From Tipula vernalis (Eukaryota > Arthropoda > Insecta > Diptera > Tipulidae): a stretch of DNA of 64,000 bases. The stretch covers positions 262,266,245 to 262,330,244 of the forward strand of contig OY282559.1 in the NCBI GenBank assembly GCA_958295665.1, given 5' to 3'. Made by a program: the position numbers and the translations under genes. Position 1 is the stretch's first letter; the number at the start of each line of letters is the position of its first letter. The notes beneath the pieces were generated by a model. That model searched no databases. It saw nothing but the letters and a program-made list of their open reading frames with translations, and was not told the origin of the DNA. Positions 11,939-23,392 of this stretch are shown here, one piece after another.

Positions 11939-13040
11939 TTCTAGTTATTTTACAATAACAAAATCGTAATTTTTCGAGTTATCTTAAGAATGTGTTTCAG
12001 GTTATTGTACGACATTGATATTTTAAGGAAATTTTCTCCCATAAAAAAAAGAGACAAATGCTATTTTGCGACTTCCCTTTAAAATTAATGTTTTTCGAGA
12101 TATCATAATTTAATTTGGTGCATTGGTTTTGTTATGGTGTGACTTTCAAACTTTAAGAAAATTTTCCGCTTCCGACTTTCAAACTTTAAGTAAATTTTCC
12201 GCTTTATATGAAAGACATAAAAACGCTATTGCGATTTTCCTTTAAAATTGATGTTTTTCGAGGTATCTTGAGAAATATGAATTTGAGATTATGATGCGAC
12301 ATTGCAATTGTAAGAATATTTTCCACTTTATACAAAAGATACAAAAGCTCTTGTGCCATTTTAATTTACAATTAGTATTTTTCGGGTAATCTAAAAAAAA
12401 AAACAATTTGAGCGGTTTTCCTTTAAAATTATTATTTTTTCGGATACAAAATCGACAAAAGCTCTTCTGCAATTTTCCTATAAAATTAATATTTTTCGAG
12501 TTATCTGAAGTTTTCTTGCATCGTTGATGCTTTAAGGACATTTGCCGTTTAGGCAAATGACACGAAAGCGCTTTCCCAATTTTCCTTCAACATTAATATT
12601 TTTCGAGTTATCATAAGAAAACTAAATTTGAGGTTAAGGTGCTACTTTGAAATTTTAAGGGAATTTTTCGCTTTATACGAAAGACCCAAGAGCTCTTCTT
12701 TAAAATAAATGTTTTTCGAGTTATCTTCAGAAAAATGAATTAGAGGTTATGGTCCTACTTTGACACTTTAAGGAAATTTTCTGCTTTATACAAAAGACAC
12801 TAATCCTTTTCTTTGATTTTCCTTGAAAACTAATATTTTTCAAGTTATTTTTAAAAAATCAATTCAAGCTATTTACCGCTTTAAGCAAAAGACATAAAAA
12901 CTCTTGAGCGATTTTCCTTTAACATTTTCGAGTTATCTTAAGAGAAATAAATTGAGGTTATGGTGCGGCCTCTCCTTAAAAGTTATTTTAAGAGAAGTAA
13001 ATTTGAGGTTATGGTGGGACCTTGAGACCTTGAGACTTTT
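11939..13040 (+). repeat. Satellite block 5
   Basis: About nine degenerate units with TTTTTCGAGTTATC-type words at roughly 11975, 12095, 12250, 12490, 12597, 12712, 12835 and beyond. The spacing is about 110-125 bp. Units near 12150-12200 show a short internal duplication (CTTTCAAACTTTAAG twice). Confidence 0.85.
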
Positions 13041-15131
13041 AAGAAATTAAAAATTCTTGTAACCTGGTGTTATGCACATAAAATCATCATTTTTCAGCGT
13101 GTTAGGAAATATATCTATGTATGTGGTTACGGTTGTAGAAATGTATCTGCAAATACTGAAAATAAAAACTCTTATTAGTAATTTATGGTAATATTGTACA
13201 AATCGTACTAATTAAAAACTTGTAAAATTATTTGACACCTCGCGTGTAAATCGATTGATGTCTTAACTCAGTTGTTGTATAAAAAAATTTAAAAAAAACG
13301 ACGAACCTGAGATTTAACTAAACATTCCAAAAATCGGAAAAACTAAGGGAACAAGTTACATGCTCATCTACGCCAACAATAGTACAAGGTTTCATCACAA
13401 CTTTTGATGACATTATAAGAATTTAGATTGATAAATTTTCCATTTTTTTCTAATTTGATTTTATAGGTAAATTTAACTTTAATAATTAAATATTTTAAAC
13501 ATTCTTGCTTTAAATTACCTTTGCAAAATCATATATAAATGTATGTACATGACGTATACAATAACATAAAGCAGTTATGTCTGACTAAATAAGAGGATTA
13601 TTCACCTTTTTTTTGTGACTTGAGACCCCCTAAAATATAAGTTTAGGTCCCGAAAATTTCTTTAAATTATCGATTCGCGCCATACGGATTACAGTAAACA
13701 CTTTCGTTAATATTTTACTCATCATAATTCTGGGAAATTAGTATTTTATTTAAAGGAACGACTTAAAATACCAAATACGGAAATGTTATTGTTTATAAAA
13801 TTTATTAAAGAATTTCCTGCAAACAGAACAATAAAAAAACGAAAACAAATGAAATTAGGAAACGGGAAAATATTGTGTTGATATGAACAAGAAGAAGACA
13901 TAATAATAAAAAATCGATTTTTTGCCGATAAAAATATTTTTATTTTTATAGCCTAACAGCAAACTCATCCTTAATAAATAAACATCTAAACTGTATTATA
14001 CATAAAAATAAATAAATAAAGTATTATATTATGTATACAATGTACATATATTACATAGTATGAGTTGATGACAGTATATTTTGTTGATGAAGTCTTTAAT
14101 GGAAACAGTATTGATGATTGGACAGGCACAAAAAAAAAAAAAAAAAGTCAGTATTTATTTCCACAACTGTACACATGCCACATTTTCCTTTTGAAACTTA
14201 ATCAAACGAAAATATTTTGTTAATGGGGTGTTCAAAAATTATTAATTTTTCCTCTTTGTGCAGTTTATATAAGGGTAATTTACTAACTGTTTAAATAAAT
14301 AAATTTAATGGAAATTTTCATAATTATTTTGATGTTGTTCTTGTTGTAAAGAAAGTAAAATTCATAAAAATCTGGAAAATCATAATTTATGCATATGAAT
14401 AACAACAAAAATGCTCGGTATAGCAAAAATTACAAATTGCAAAAGGTGTTAACTAGAAAATACATTGAGACGGCGTATCTGTAACAGACAATTTCTCATT
14501 CCACAATAATTTTTAATCGAAATTTAACATTGTCAGTTCGTTTGGTTTTGTGGGTAGAATGGTTAAGCACTCGACTGGAAGAGATTTTCAATTTGGTTGG
14601 GAAAAAATGATTTTCGTTTTATGAAATTTTGATTTATAGCCATTTTTACAAAATCATTGTATGTGATTAATATTTACATGTTGAACATATTCTTTTATTT
14701 GTGTTAAGAATATTTAACTGGTTAATCATTTAACAACCTTTAAAGGAGATAAGCAAGGTAGTTGTTACATAATCAATGGCAAGAAGACTCTAGACGATTG
14801 TTAATAGAATTTTACGGGCTGGTTCAATTACCAACCAAGCTTTGTGGCGAATGACGCGAGTCGGAAAAATTACGCCCACTTCAGACACAGAAAGTAGAGC
14901 TGGATTTGTCACACATCAAACCACAAAGCTCATAAAATCTTTGTCATTAATCGAAATCCACGATGAGTATAGAGGAAGATAAGAAAACGACAATAGTTTT
15001 TACGTTTTTCTATGCAATAGAATTTAGGAATAAATAAAACTATAAGAGTTTTTAACAAATATTTAAGAGTTTCAAGAAATTTTCATAATTAAACAAAACC
15101 AAAAATCCATAGAATTAAAATAAAAATATAA
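13041..15131. other. No gene or clear element recognised
   Basis: AT-rich sequence with a run of 17 A at about 14131 and no frame carrying a known domain. It may hold old, unrecognisable repeats. Confidence 0.4.
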
Positions 15132-15474
15132 AGGGCTGAAACCTCATGAGGTGGTCAGAACTTCGGTCTTGATTAATTCAACTCCCACATTTATCCCAAA
15201 ATGAATCTCTTAATTCAATTTTCAGCTCAGCCTTCAACTCAATATATAAATCAAACTTCATCTCAATCGCAACATAATTCTAATCGCAATCATCAAATTA
15301 ACCGTCAACCAATCAAATCAACCCCAAATCAACTTTCAAATTAACCCTCAACCTAACTCCAAATCAACTCTAAATTATTCCCCAACCGAACAATTCACTT
15401 TACCCCAATGCAGGCTAACTAAATCCTAACTCAACTACAACTCAACTTAGCTCGAACAAATTCGCAAACCTCAA

Positions 15475-15695
15475 CTCATACCATCATACCAACAAACCAT
15501 TATACAATCATACAATCACCAGCATACCATCATATAATCTTACCATCATACCACCATACCAATATACCAACATACCATAATACCATCATCATCATCATCA
15601 TACCACCATCACTATTACTATCACCATCACACAATTCTTATATACAAACCATCATACCACTATTCGATCACAACATCTTACCTTCGTACCATCAT
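15475..15695 (+). repeat. ACCATC/ATACC microsatellite-like tract
   Basis: Irregular runs of ATACCATC, ACCAAC and (ATC)n, including CATCATCATCATCATCAT near 15586. It is purine/pyrimidine-biased low-complexity sequence inside repeat-family copy A. Copy B has no equivalent. Confidence 0.8.
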
Positions 15696-15934
15696 ACTGT
15701 CATCAAAAATCGACTCAATTTTTGAAGTTTTAGAAATTCCTCTGTAATAACTTTAGATCTGATTATCATCTCTCAAGGATGAGATGAATATTTGAGATAT
15801 TAACATTGACCTTTCTTAAGTCTTAAACAATATTTGTGTAAAGTTTGGTTCAAATCGTTTAATGCGTGTGCATTTGTTTAAATATCACACATACATATTT
15901 ACTGTACATATATATAAACACTCATTTTTAAATA

Positions 15935-16771
15935 CAGTGAAACCTCATTTCAACAGACACTTAATTTAGTGGAATCCTCACTTCAACGGACAAACTTTTA
16001 AGTCCCAAGCAAATGAAGTTTTCCAATGAAAATCTCCCTTAAATAAGCTGACACTTTATTAGAGGGACAGATATTTCTGCGATGATACAGGTTTTACGAG
16101 TATAATTCAAATTGAAATTTAACCGCTTTAATTTGTTCCTTTTACACTTCAAATTAAAAATTGAACCTTTAGTAAATTATATGTATGAACTTGGAAATTT
16201 CTAAGCCGGTTTTAGTGAAATTTGATATCGATGATTGAAATGCGATTCTTAAATGATTTTTGGATAAAATTCTAGAATATGCGCGTTGGAAATGGAATTT
16301 TAAATTGATTTTTACATCTGAAATACAGTTTAGAACCAAATTTCTATCGCCAAGTTCCATCTTATTTTGTCATATTCCAGAATTATATACAAATATCACT
16401 TTAGAATCCCATTTCCATGGCAAATGTCAAATTTCACTCAAATCCGTTAAGAAATAGCCAAGTTCCGTCTTAATTGGCCATATTCCAGAAATTCATGTAA
16501 AAATCATTTTAGAATCCCATTTCCAACGCACATGTCAAATTTCATCATAATCGGTTAAGAAATAGTCAAGTTCCTCTTACTTGGCCATATTCCAGAACTT
16601 CGTCTCAAAATCATTTGAATATCCCATTTCCATTGGAAATGCTGGATTTCATTAAAATCGGATAAGATACAGAATCCCAATAAAAATTTTATAAAAAAAA
16701 ATTGCAAATCCTCAGTTTAACGGACAACGTTTTTGGTCCCGTCGATTTCCTTTTGTAGTGAGGTTTCCCTA
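15935..16771. mobile_element. Pogo/Tigger-like MITE containing ~107-bp tandem repeats
   Basis: The left end CAGTGAAACCTCATTTCAAC is preceded by TA. The inverted right end GTAGTGAGGTTTCCCT is followed by TA. Subterminal AACGGACA occurs at both ends. CAGTG-RAACCTC termini with TA flanks are typical of pogo/Tigger-derived MITEs (established pattern; assignment by eye). The interior carries four to five units of a ~107-bp repeat and no transposase. Confidence 0.6.
16170..16690 (-). repeat. ~107-bp tandem repeats
   Basis: Repeated landmarks TGGCCATATTCCAGAA, TTTTAGAATCCCATTTCC and CAAATTTCATCATAATCGGT recur every ~105-110 bp. The same units, in the other orientation, occupy about 52850-53280, so the array is shared between two loci 36 kb apart. 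Confidence 0.75.
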
Positions 16772-16773
16772 TA

Positions 16774-18205
16774 CCGGGTGGTTTTTTTAACCTCAAATAT
16801 CTCGGAAAATAAGCACTCTACGAAAAAAATGGTAAAGATCAAAATTTAATTATTCCGTGGGGGAAATACATTAGTGTTAAAATTAGTACCTCGCCCTCCT
16901 CCTTGTAGGTGAGGTGTGGAGTAAGATTCGGATTCTACGGCTAAAAATACGTAGGATTTGACTGAAACATTTTTTTCGATTCATGATAGATGGCGCTGTA
17001 ATTGACGATATTCAATTTTTTTCGATTTCTCCTACTGAGAACCTACGCAAACGATTCTGCAATACACCTGCAATAAAAATACCACGTTTTCATTGTAAAT
17101 ACTCGAAGTTAGTCTTGTATTTCTTAAGGGGACATTACACCTTCAAATTTTAAAAAATGATATTTTTTCAAACATTTTTTTTTAATGGAATAAAAAGAGA
17201 TATCTTAATGAAACTTTCCATTGACATTTTATTTAAGTCAAAGCATACACAAAAAATTTTTTTAGATTTTTTTCCGCCCCTTGTCGTCTGCTACGGTCAT
17301 TTTCCAAAAAGACCGAAAATTCGCGGCGTGCATCAGAACTGCTCTCAGAAACGTCTGAAAAAAAAAACGGGGTTTTATTCAGCATTAAATCGCCCTTGGA
17401 ATGAACTAAAAGGAAGAAAATGGTCTAAAAAATAACAAAATGGCGGCATATTTTCGAAAATAGAGTTTTTTTGTCCCCTGCAATTTGTTGTAACTCAAAA
17501 AATTGAAAGCCGATTTTCCCTTCCGTAGTTCATTCTGAGCAGAAATATGTGTAGATCAACGTGTTTGGATATGTGTAGATCATGTGTAGATCAACGATTG
17601 GATAAGTAGTTTTTTCTCAATCTTGCACGCCAACTTGAAAAACGTCATTTCGAGATAATCGAGTTTAAAGTACAGCGAAGTAGACCAAAACCGTAGAAAA
17701 AAGACTTTGACGCGCTCCGTAATAAATACAATAAAAATTTTTTTGTTGACATTTTCATGTTTATATTGTTAAAATCCTGTTCTAAAACGTTCATTCTAAC
17801 ATATTCGATCATAAAAAAAATTTCGATTTTTTAAAAATCTAAAGGTGTAATGTCCCCTTAAATTTTCTATTACTGAAAATGGTTTCTCATTATCGTAACC
17901 CTATCTTCATAGTGACGAATATCGTCAATTACAGCGCCATCTATCATGAATCGAAAAAAAATGTTTCAGTCAAATCCTACGTATTTTTAGCCGTAGAATC
18001 CGAATCTGCAATAAAAAATAGGGGTTCATATTTTAGTTTCAAAGTTATCCCCCGCCCCACTAACAAGGAGGAGGGGGGAGGATACTAATTTTAAGACTAA
18101 TGTATTTCTTCCACGGAATAATTAAATTTTGATCTTAACCATTTTTTTCGAAGAGTGCTTATTTTCCGAGATAATTGAGTGTATCAGGTTAAAAAAATCA
18201 CCCGG
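16774..18205. mobile_element. Long-TIR Tc1/mariner-type MITE (TA target), split by a TTAA element
   Basis: The ends are TA-CCGGGTGGTTTTTTTAACC and GGTTAAAAAAATCACCCGG-TA. The inverted arms run at least 250 bp each: GGTAAAGATCAAAATTTAAT, TTCCGTGG, ATAGATGGCGCTGTAATTGA and ATCCTACGTATTTTTAGCC occur on opposite strands at matching distances. Small differences between the arms suggest moderate age. The 92-residue frame at 17157-17435 lies in the nested element and has no recognisable domain. Confidence 0.8.
17128..17857. mobile_element. 730-bp element with TTAA target duplication nested in the long-TIR MITE
   Basis: TTAA (17124-17127) is followed by GGGGACATTACACCTT. The inverted end AAGGTGTAATGTCCCC is followed by TTAA (17858-17861). 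The TIR continues with mismatches for about 30 bp (AAATTTTAAAAAAT). A TTAA target is characteristic of piggyBac-type (and some Kolobok-type) transposons; with no transposase the superfamily is inference. It sits just inside the arms of the host MITE, so it inserted later. Confidence 0.75.
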
Positions 18206-19209
18206 TATATATAGATTGCTCAACTGCTCACTAAACCCTAATCCAACCCCAACTAAAGCGCAACTCAACCCTAATTCAACTCGCAAACGGAACCCAACTT
18301 AACCCTCTACTGAAACGCAAACTTTACGCCAAACTCACTCCTCAAACCAGCATATAGAAAAAATTGCTCAACAACTCAGAATATCCTATAGTATACCCCC
18401 AACTCAACTTTAACTCAACTGGCAAATTGATCGCTAACTTAACCTTCAAATCAACCCCGAATTCAATGCCCAATTCAATAATCGAACCAGCATATGTAAA
18501 ATTTCGTAAATATTTTGATATTCAATCCCAACTCAACTCCAACTCAACTTTAACTCAACCCGCAAATTAACCCCTAACTTAACCTTCAACTCAACCCCAA
18601 ACTCAATACCCAACTCAATATTCAAACCAGCGTGTATAAAAAATTTGGTAAATTTCTATAACCAGCTATTTTGGGTTAATTCGTATGGCAGGTACCCGAT
18701 CCTCTTGATGCACAGGTTCCAAAAGCTTTTCAAATCTCGGCCTTGACCATAGAAACAGATTGGCAGACAAAAATTCTAAATCGAAAAAGTCGTTCTCGAG
18801 ATACCATGAGTACAGACATACAGACATCCAGACAGAAGAACGAGAAAAACGTCGAGAAAAGTGGTTTTGAACCAACGAAATTGTTGATCATTTTTGACAG
18901 GGTTTCAATACTTTGGTCTTTTTAGACCGAAGTAATATTGATCCATCATTAAAAGATCTAGAATATCAAGAAAATAAATTTTTGGAAGTGTAAAAATTAA
19001 ACAATTAAAAAAGTTTGAAGTGTTCTAATTATATCACGAAAATTTTAAATTTTAAGAATTCCTAGAATAATCATTATTTTCTATGTACTCGTGCTTACAA
19101 AAACTCTTTCGTTTTAAGAGTTTAAATAATTAACGGATTTTACAGAATTTCAATAATTTAAAAAAACTTCAACGCTTAAAAAAAAGAATGTTAAAAATTA
19201 AGAATATAC

Positions 19210-19500
19210 AGGGCTGAAATCAAAACTTCGGTCGGGAAAGGTACGTGCGCACGTGCTCATCTGAAGACAATACAACCTAATCTCCAACGCCAAAATCTCA
19301 ACCCTCTCAGCTCGATTCAAAAAACTACATGCGTATATAAACTCAACTACAAATCAATTAAATCTAAGCTCCAACTAAACCCTCAACTCACCCCCCCCCC
19401 TCCCATTTATTATAAAACCCAAAGCTTTATCACCCAACTTTACTTCAACTCGACCCTATCTCAACCTTCAACTCACTCAGTAAATCAATACGGTTTGGAA
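19210..19500 (-). repeat. ACTTCGGTC family, truncated copy D
   Basis: It begins GGGCTGAAATCAAAACTTCG as in copy A and continues with CAACTCAACC-type motifs. It then ends near 19500 without the conserved block. It shares TACGTGCGCACGTGCTCATC-like sequence next to the edge. Confidence 0.55.
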
Positions 19501-19794
19501 CTGCTTACTCACCAATAACCCTACTCCAACTCAATGCCATACGGAAATAATCCGTATTGAAACTATACCGTAGTATCATATTTAGTAATGAAACATGCCG
19601 TAACTACCGGGACCGACCGGTGTGAAGTTTTCCACAGAATTCAGAAGTGTAGCTACACAAATTAACAGATTTCAAAAATGTAGCTACATAATTTAGGAAA
19701 TAGTGTAGATGTACACAAAAAAAGGTAGCAGGATAAGTTTATATTTATTTTCATGCAGAAAAAAATTAAAACGAGTATAAAATTAAAAATTAGA

Positions 19795-20103
19795 AAAGTG
19801 TGGAAATCCGAGATCTCACCCCTTGAGGGTCGCGTTGAAATGATTCTTGGGCCATATGTTCTACTATAAGCAAACAATAATATGGCATACTCAGATTTAC
19901 TTAGACATCTCTAGGATTTCTTGTAACTGGCCAACAAGTCTACACTTTATTTGTATAAAATAAAAGTGTGGAAATGCGATATCTCACCCCTTGAGGGTTG
20001 CGTTAAAATGATTCATGGGCTAAATGTTCTACTATAAGCAAACAATAATATGGCATACTCAGATTTGCTTGGACATCTCTAGGATTTCTTGTAACTGGCC
20101 ATA
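19795..20103 (+). repeat. Tandem duplication, two ~171-bp units
   Basis: AAAAGTGTGGAAAT, CTCACCCCTTGAGGGT, ACTATAAGCAAACAATAATA and GGATTTCTTGTAACTGGCCA each occur twice, about 171 bp apart, with only a few differences. This fits a fairly recent local duplication. Confidence 0.85.
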
Positions 20104-20463
20104 AGCAAAGCCAACTTAATAAATAAAGCCTCCATGTTGACGATATTTTTTTAAAAGCTTTTTTACGGTATCAAAAAATCCAAAAGAAAATGTTTATTCC
20201 ATAGTTTTTATATGGAGAGATATGACCTCAGTTTATTCAAAATATATTAATGAAAATTGACTCGAAATTAATTTTATTTTGATTCAATTGAAACTATAAA
20301 CTTTATTTTCCACCTGACTTGGACGATTTTTTCGTGAGCTTTTCCAATTTACGGTAATAATGATAACAAAATAAGATATTTTATATCTGAAAAAGCTTAA
20401 AAATAGAGTACATGCATGTAAAAAAGAGATATAAATATAAAGGAAAAGGCGCGACGTTTACAA

Positions 20464-20935
20464 TGAGTACGTTTATGCTTAGGGTTCAACCTGGTTTGAA
20501 CCTAGGTTAACTTTTACTATAAACGGAGTCGAGTCATCTTGTAGTTAACTCGACTCGACCTAAAAAATTTCTAGGGTCGAGTCGAGTTAACTCTAAAAAC
20601 ATTCACTATAAACGGAGTCGAGTCGAAAAATGAAAACACCAAAAAAATAGTAATAAAAAGACACCATTTTGATTTCTTAATTCGTGTGCGAATCTTCGAT
20701 TTTTGTGTGGCAATAAAACTTTGTTATTTTATTTTTATAAAATTCAGAAAATAATACAAGAAAAACATATAAACATACGATAGTAAATAATTTTTTTTAA
20801 CGTTTCTGACTCGGTTTCAACCTAGTTTCGACTCGACTATGATTTGACTCTGCAATATAAACGCTAAAAAAGATAACTACAAGATGATCCAAAGTTAACT
20901 AAAAGATAACTCGACTCTGAGCATAAACGTATTCA
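20464..20935. mobile_element. 472-bp MITE rich in AACTCGACTC motifs
   Basis: The ends are TGAGTACGTTTATGCT and its inverse AGCATAAACGTATTCA. Subterminal repeats of GTCGAGTCGAGTTAACTC and ACTATAAACGGAGTCGAGTC face inward from the left. The inverted right side has ACTCGACTCTG and AACTACAAGATGA. No coding sequence. Confidence 0.7.
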
Positions 20936-21034
20936 ATAATAAACATGACAAACAATATAGAAACAAGGTAAACATAAGAGAAATGAAGCAAATACATAAT
21001 ATGAAGCATATTATCAGATGACAGCTAATAAAAA

Positions 21035-21363
21035 GCAAAGCCTACTTAATAAATAATTTTTTTTTTAAGAATTTAATTTGTCTGTCTGTAATCAGTTGAT
21101 TTTTCAGTATTTTTTATAGATAAATATATTAATTGTTCATGGCAATCCCAATATTTTCGATTTGGTAAATCAGAAAAATACAGAGGCCAATCGCTCATAA
21201 TATATCTACTGAAAAAAAGTAGAAATATCTTCCCCCCTCCCCGTAATTTTGGTTGAAGACCCAAAGAGTTATACCAATGTACCATTCTGCAAAAATGAGA
21301 ACCCTCCCCTTAAAAAAAGCTTGTTTTCATTATGGAGGCTTTATTTATTAAGTAGGCTTTGCC
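21035..21363. mobile_element. ~330-bp MITE with GCAAAGCCTACTTAATAAAT ends
   Basis: The left end GCAAAGCCTACTTAATAAAT (21035) is inverted at 21332-21363. A third copy of the terminus (GCAAAGCCAACTTAATAAAT..GCCTCCAT) stands alone at 20104-20135, left by another truncated copy or a rearrangement. The interior is a diverged relative of the 11.0-11.9 kb foldback mosaic. Confidence 0.65.
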
Positions 21364-21639
21364 ATAAGTGACCACTATCCCATTAGTTTTAATTTATTTA
21401 TTTTATTTATTTTATTAGACAGATGTCTATAGTCCATTGAAAATAATTTTTAACTTTATACTCGGCTTAATTTTTTGTCTGCATGAAAATAAATATAAAC
21501 TTATCCTGCTACATTTTTTTGTGTACAACTACACTATTTGCTAAATTATGTAGCTACATTTTTGAAATCGGTTTATTTGTGTAGCTACACTTCTGAATTC
21601 TGTGGAAAACTTCACACCGGTTGATTTTAGTGGTATTCC

Positions 21640-22618
21640 TGGTATTAGTTAATTAATTTCTTTAATTTCTGGAGTCAATAGCTAGTTAAGCTAAAGAATT
21701 GGAAATTCAATTTTATAGGGTTTCAGATTTTTAGGTTTTGATTTTAGATTTTTAGTTTAAAAAAAAAAATTTTTAATGCATCTTGAATTTCAGGTTATTT
21801 AGTTAGTGTTTAATTTGGTTTCCTTCAATTTAGATGCTGAGTTGAAATTATTTTATTTAAGGGTGTGTTAGGGGCTGATTTTAAATAAAGAATTAGTGGT
21901 GAGGGAAATTAGTTTTGGGTTTAACTGAATTTAATGGAAATAAATTAATTTTTATTAAAATTAAATTGAATTAAATTAATTAATTTTTCGGTGTAATCGA
22001 ATCATTAATGTCATAATGTTAGTGTTGATGTTGGTATTGGTATTGATGTGGGTCTTGGTATTGGTGCTGGTATTGGTGTTAATGTTTATAGTGGTATTAA
22101 AATAATGATAGTTTTTGCTATTAGTATTGATATTGGTTAGTTAAAAAGGTTTTAGTTTAGAAAACACCTAAGAAACTCGACCAAGATGACACTGGCTGAG
22201 GTGACAGTGCGATGGACGTGTGTTAGTTGGTTTAGTTATTGTCAAACTATTAATGTTAATATAGTTGTAGTCATAAAGATTAATCTATAATTTATTTCAG
22301 AGAATTAATTTATATACTTAATTTTAGAATAGTTATTATAAAGGATTAATGTATATTTCAAATTTAGGAAATTCTTGAAGAACCCGAAACAACTTTACAG
22401 GAGTTTGAGCAGTAGATCAACTTTAAATTGTATTGTCTTGTGCTAAATAATTTACTAAAAATATATTACTAACAAATTTACTAACTATCAACTACTTAGG
22501 TGTCTGGAACCGGGTTGATTCTTTGTTGCTAACGTACCTTTCCTTTCCTTCTGTTTTGTTATGTATCGGGAGTCTTGCTTAGGCTTGATCGTACACCCTG
22601 ATCAATCAATCAATCAAA
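21640..22618 (+). repeat. (AATC)n-tailed repeat, copy iii, with TTGGTA tract
   Basis: The 3' end CTGATCAATCAATCAATCAA (22599-22618) and the ~130 bp before it match 5785-5964. The body is AT-rich and non-coding. It holds an irregular TATTGG/GTTGGTA tract at 22020-22140, a low-complexity run resembling the inverse of the ATACCA tract at 15.5 kb. Confidence 0.6.
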
Positions 22619-23392
22619 ATTTTTAAAATGAAATTGAAATCCCGATCTGAGATTATCACAATAATCTTTGTGTCTGTCAATGGTATAACACTGCTATAAC
22701 TTTTTTGTAAAAAAATTTTTTTACTGACAAAGTTGGGTGTCTCATTCACACAACCATCGATTTTGTATTTTTATCAATTAATTAATAATTAAACTACAAA
22801 AATATTTATTATTCTATTGTATCGTTTATAACCTTCAAATACTTCACAATTATTTTTTTCGTTCTGATTTAACCTCACTTCGTGTTGTTTGGCTCTTTAC
22901 TTTTTCTTACTGACGTATTTTATTTTTAGTGTTGTGTTTTGAATGGGAAAAAGAGTCGTATTTTGTTGGACGGTGGTTATAATTTGTAAACAAACCAATT
23001 GTTTTTGTTTATGACGTAAACATTGATCGTGTCTGTTTTGTTCATGTGGCGACGTACCCTGAAAATTCGGCCGAAAATTGGGTTGCGTCTTATGGTCCGA
23101 AGTGCGTCTCATAGTCCGAATTACTCAAAATTAACTTAAAGTGATTTTCAAATAAATCATAGGTTCTCGCAAAAAAATCTGAGAATCCCTGGGAAGAGTG
23201 GAAGAAATGGATGACAAAACCAAATCACGATATGGCAGCAACAGAAAGAGTGAAACCTAAGATGGAACCTAATTTATTCAAATAAGTATGCTGGCGAGGC
23301 AAGGCCACTTATTTTCTACCTTAATAGCAATATTTTGATAATATTTTTTACGTTTTTCTGCGGCAAATATTTAAAAGGTGATAACTCGAGTT
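22619..23392. other. No gene recognised
   Basis: Mixed AT-rich sequence. A 71-residue minus-strand frame at 22897-23112 shows no known motif. It may contain further old repeats. Confidence 0.35.

Larger units (their letters stand above)
15132..18933 (-). repeat. ACTTCGGTC-bounded repeat family, copy A, with insertions
   Basis: The left edge is AGGGCTGAAACCTCATGAGG then ACTTCGGTC (15160). The right edge is GGTCTTTTTAGACCGAAGT (18933). Copy B (52090-53616) has the same parts in the opposite orientation: a conserved ~250-bp block (GGCAGGTACCCGATCCTCTT here, CCTCTTGATGCACAGGTTCC and so on), arrays of CAACTCAACCCCAA-like motifs, and the words ATTGCTCAACTGCTCAC and GACCTTTCTTAAG. Copy B lacks a ~2.3-kb insert that copy A carries between CACTCATTTTTA (15931) and TAGATTGCTCAAC (about 18209). 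The family is unknown to me and has no protein. Confidence 0.7.
19616..21621. mobile_element. 2-kb TIR element harbouring further inverted-repeat elements
   Basis: The ends are ACCGGTGTGAAGTTTTCCAC and its inverse ending CACACCGGT. The arms extend about 180 bp and include the palindromic words GTGTAGCTACA and ATGTAGCTACAT, TAGCAGGATAAGTTTATATT and TTTTCATGCAGA. No transposase or clear target duplication is seen. The interior is a stack of other repeats (19795-20100, 20464-20935, 21035-21363). Family unknown. Confidence 0.75.

Noticed and set aside
14545..14610. tRNA-like stretch (GTAGAATGGTTAAGCACTCG)
   Set aside because: It resembles the D-arm to anticodon part of a tRNA, but the acceptor stem and B box cannot be formed.
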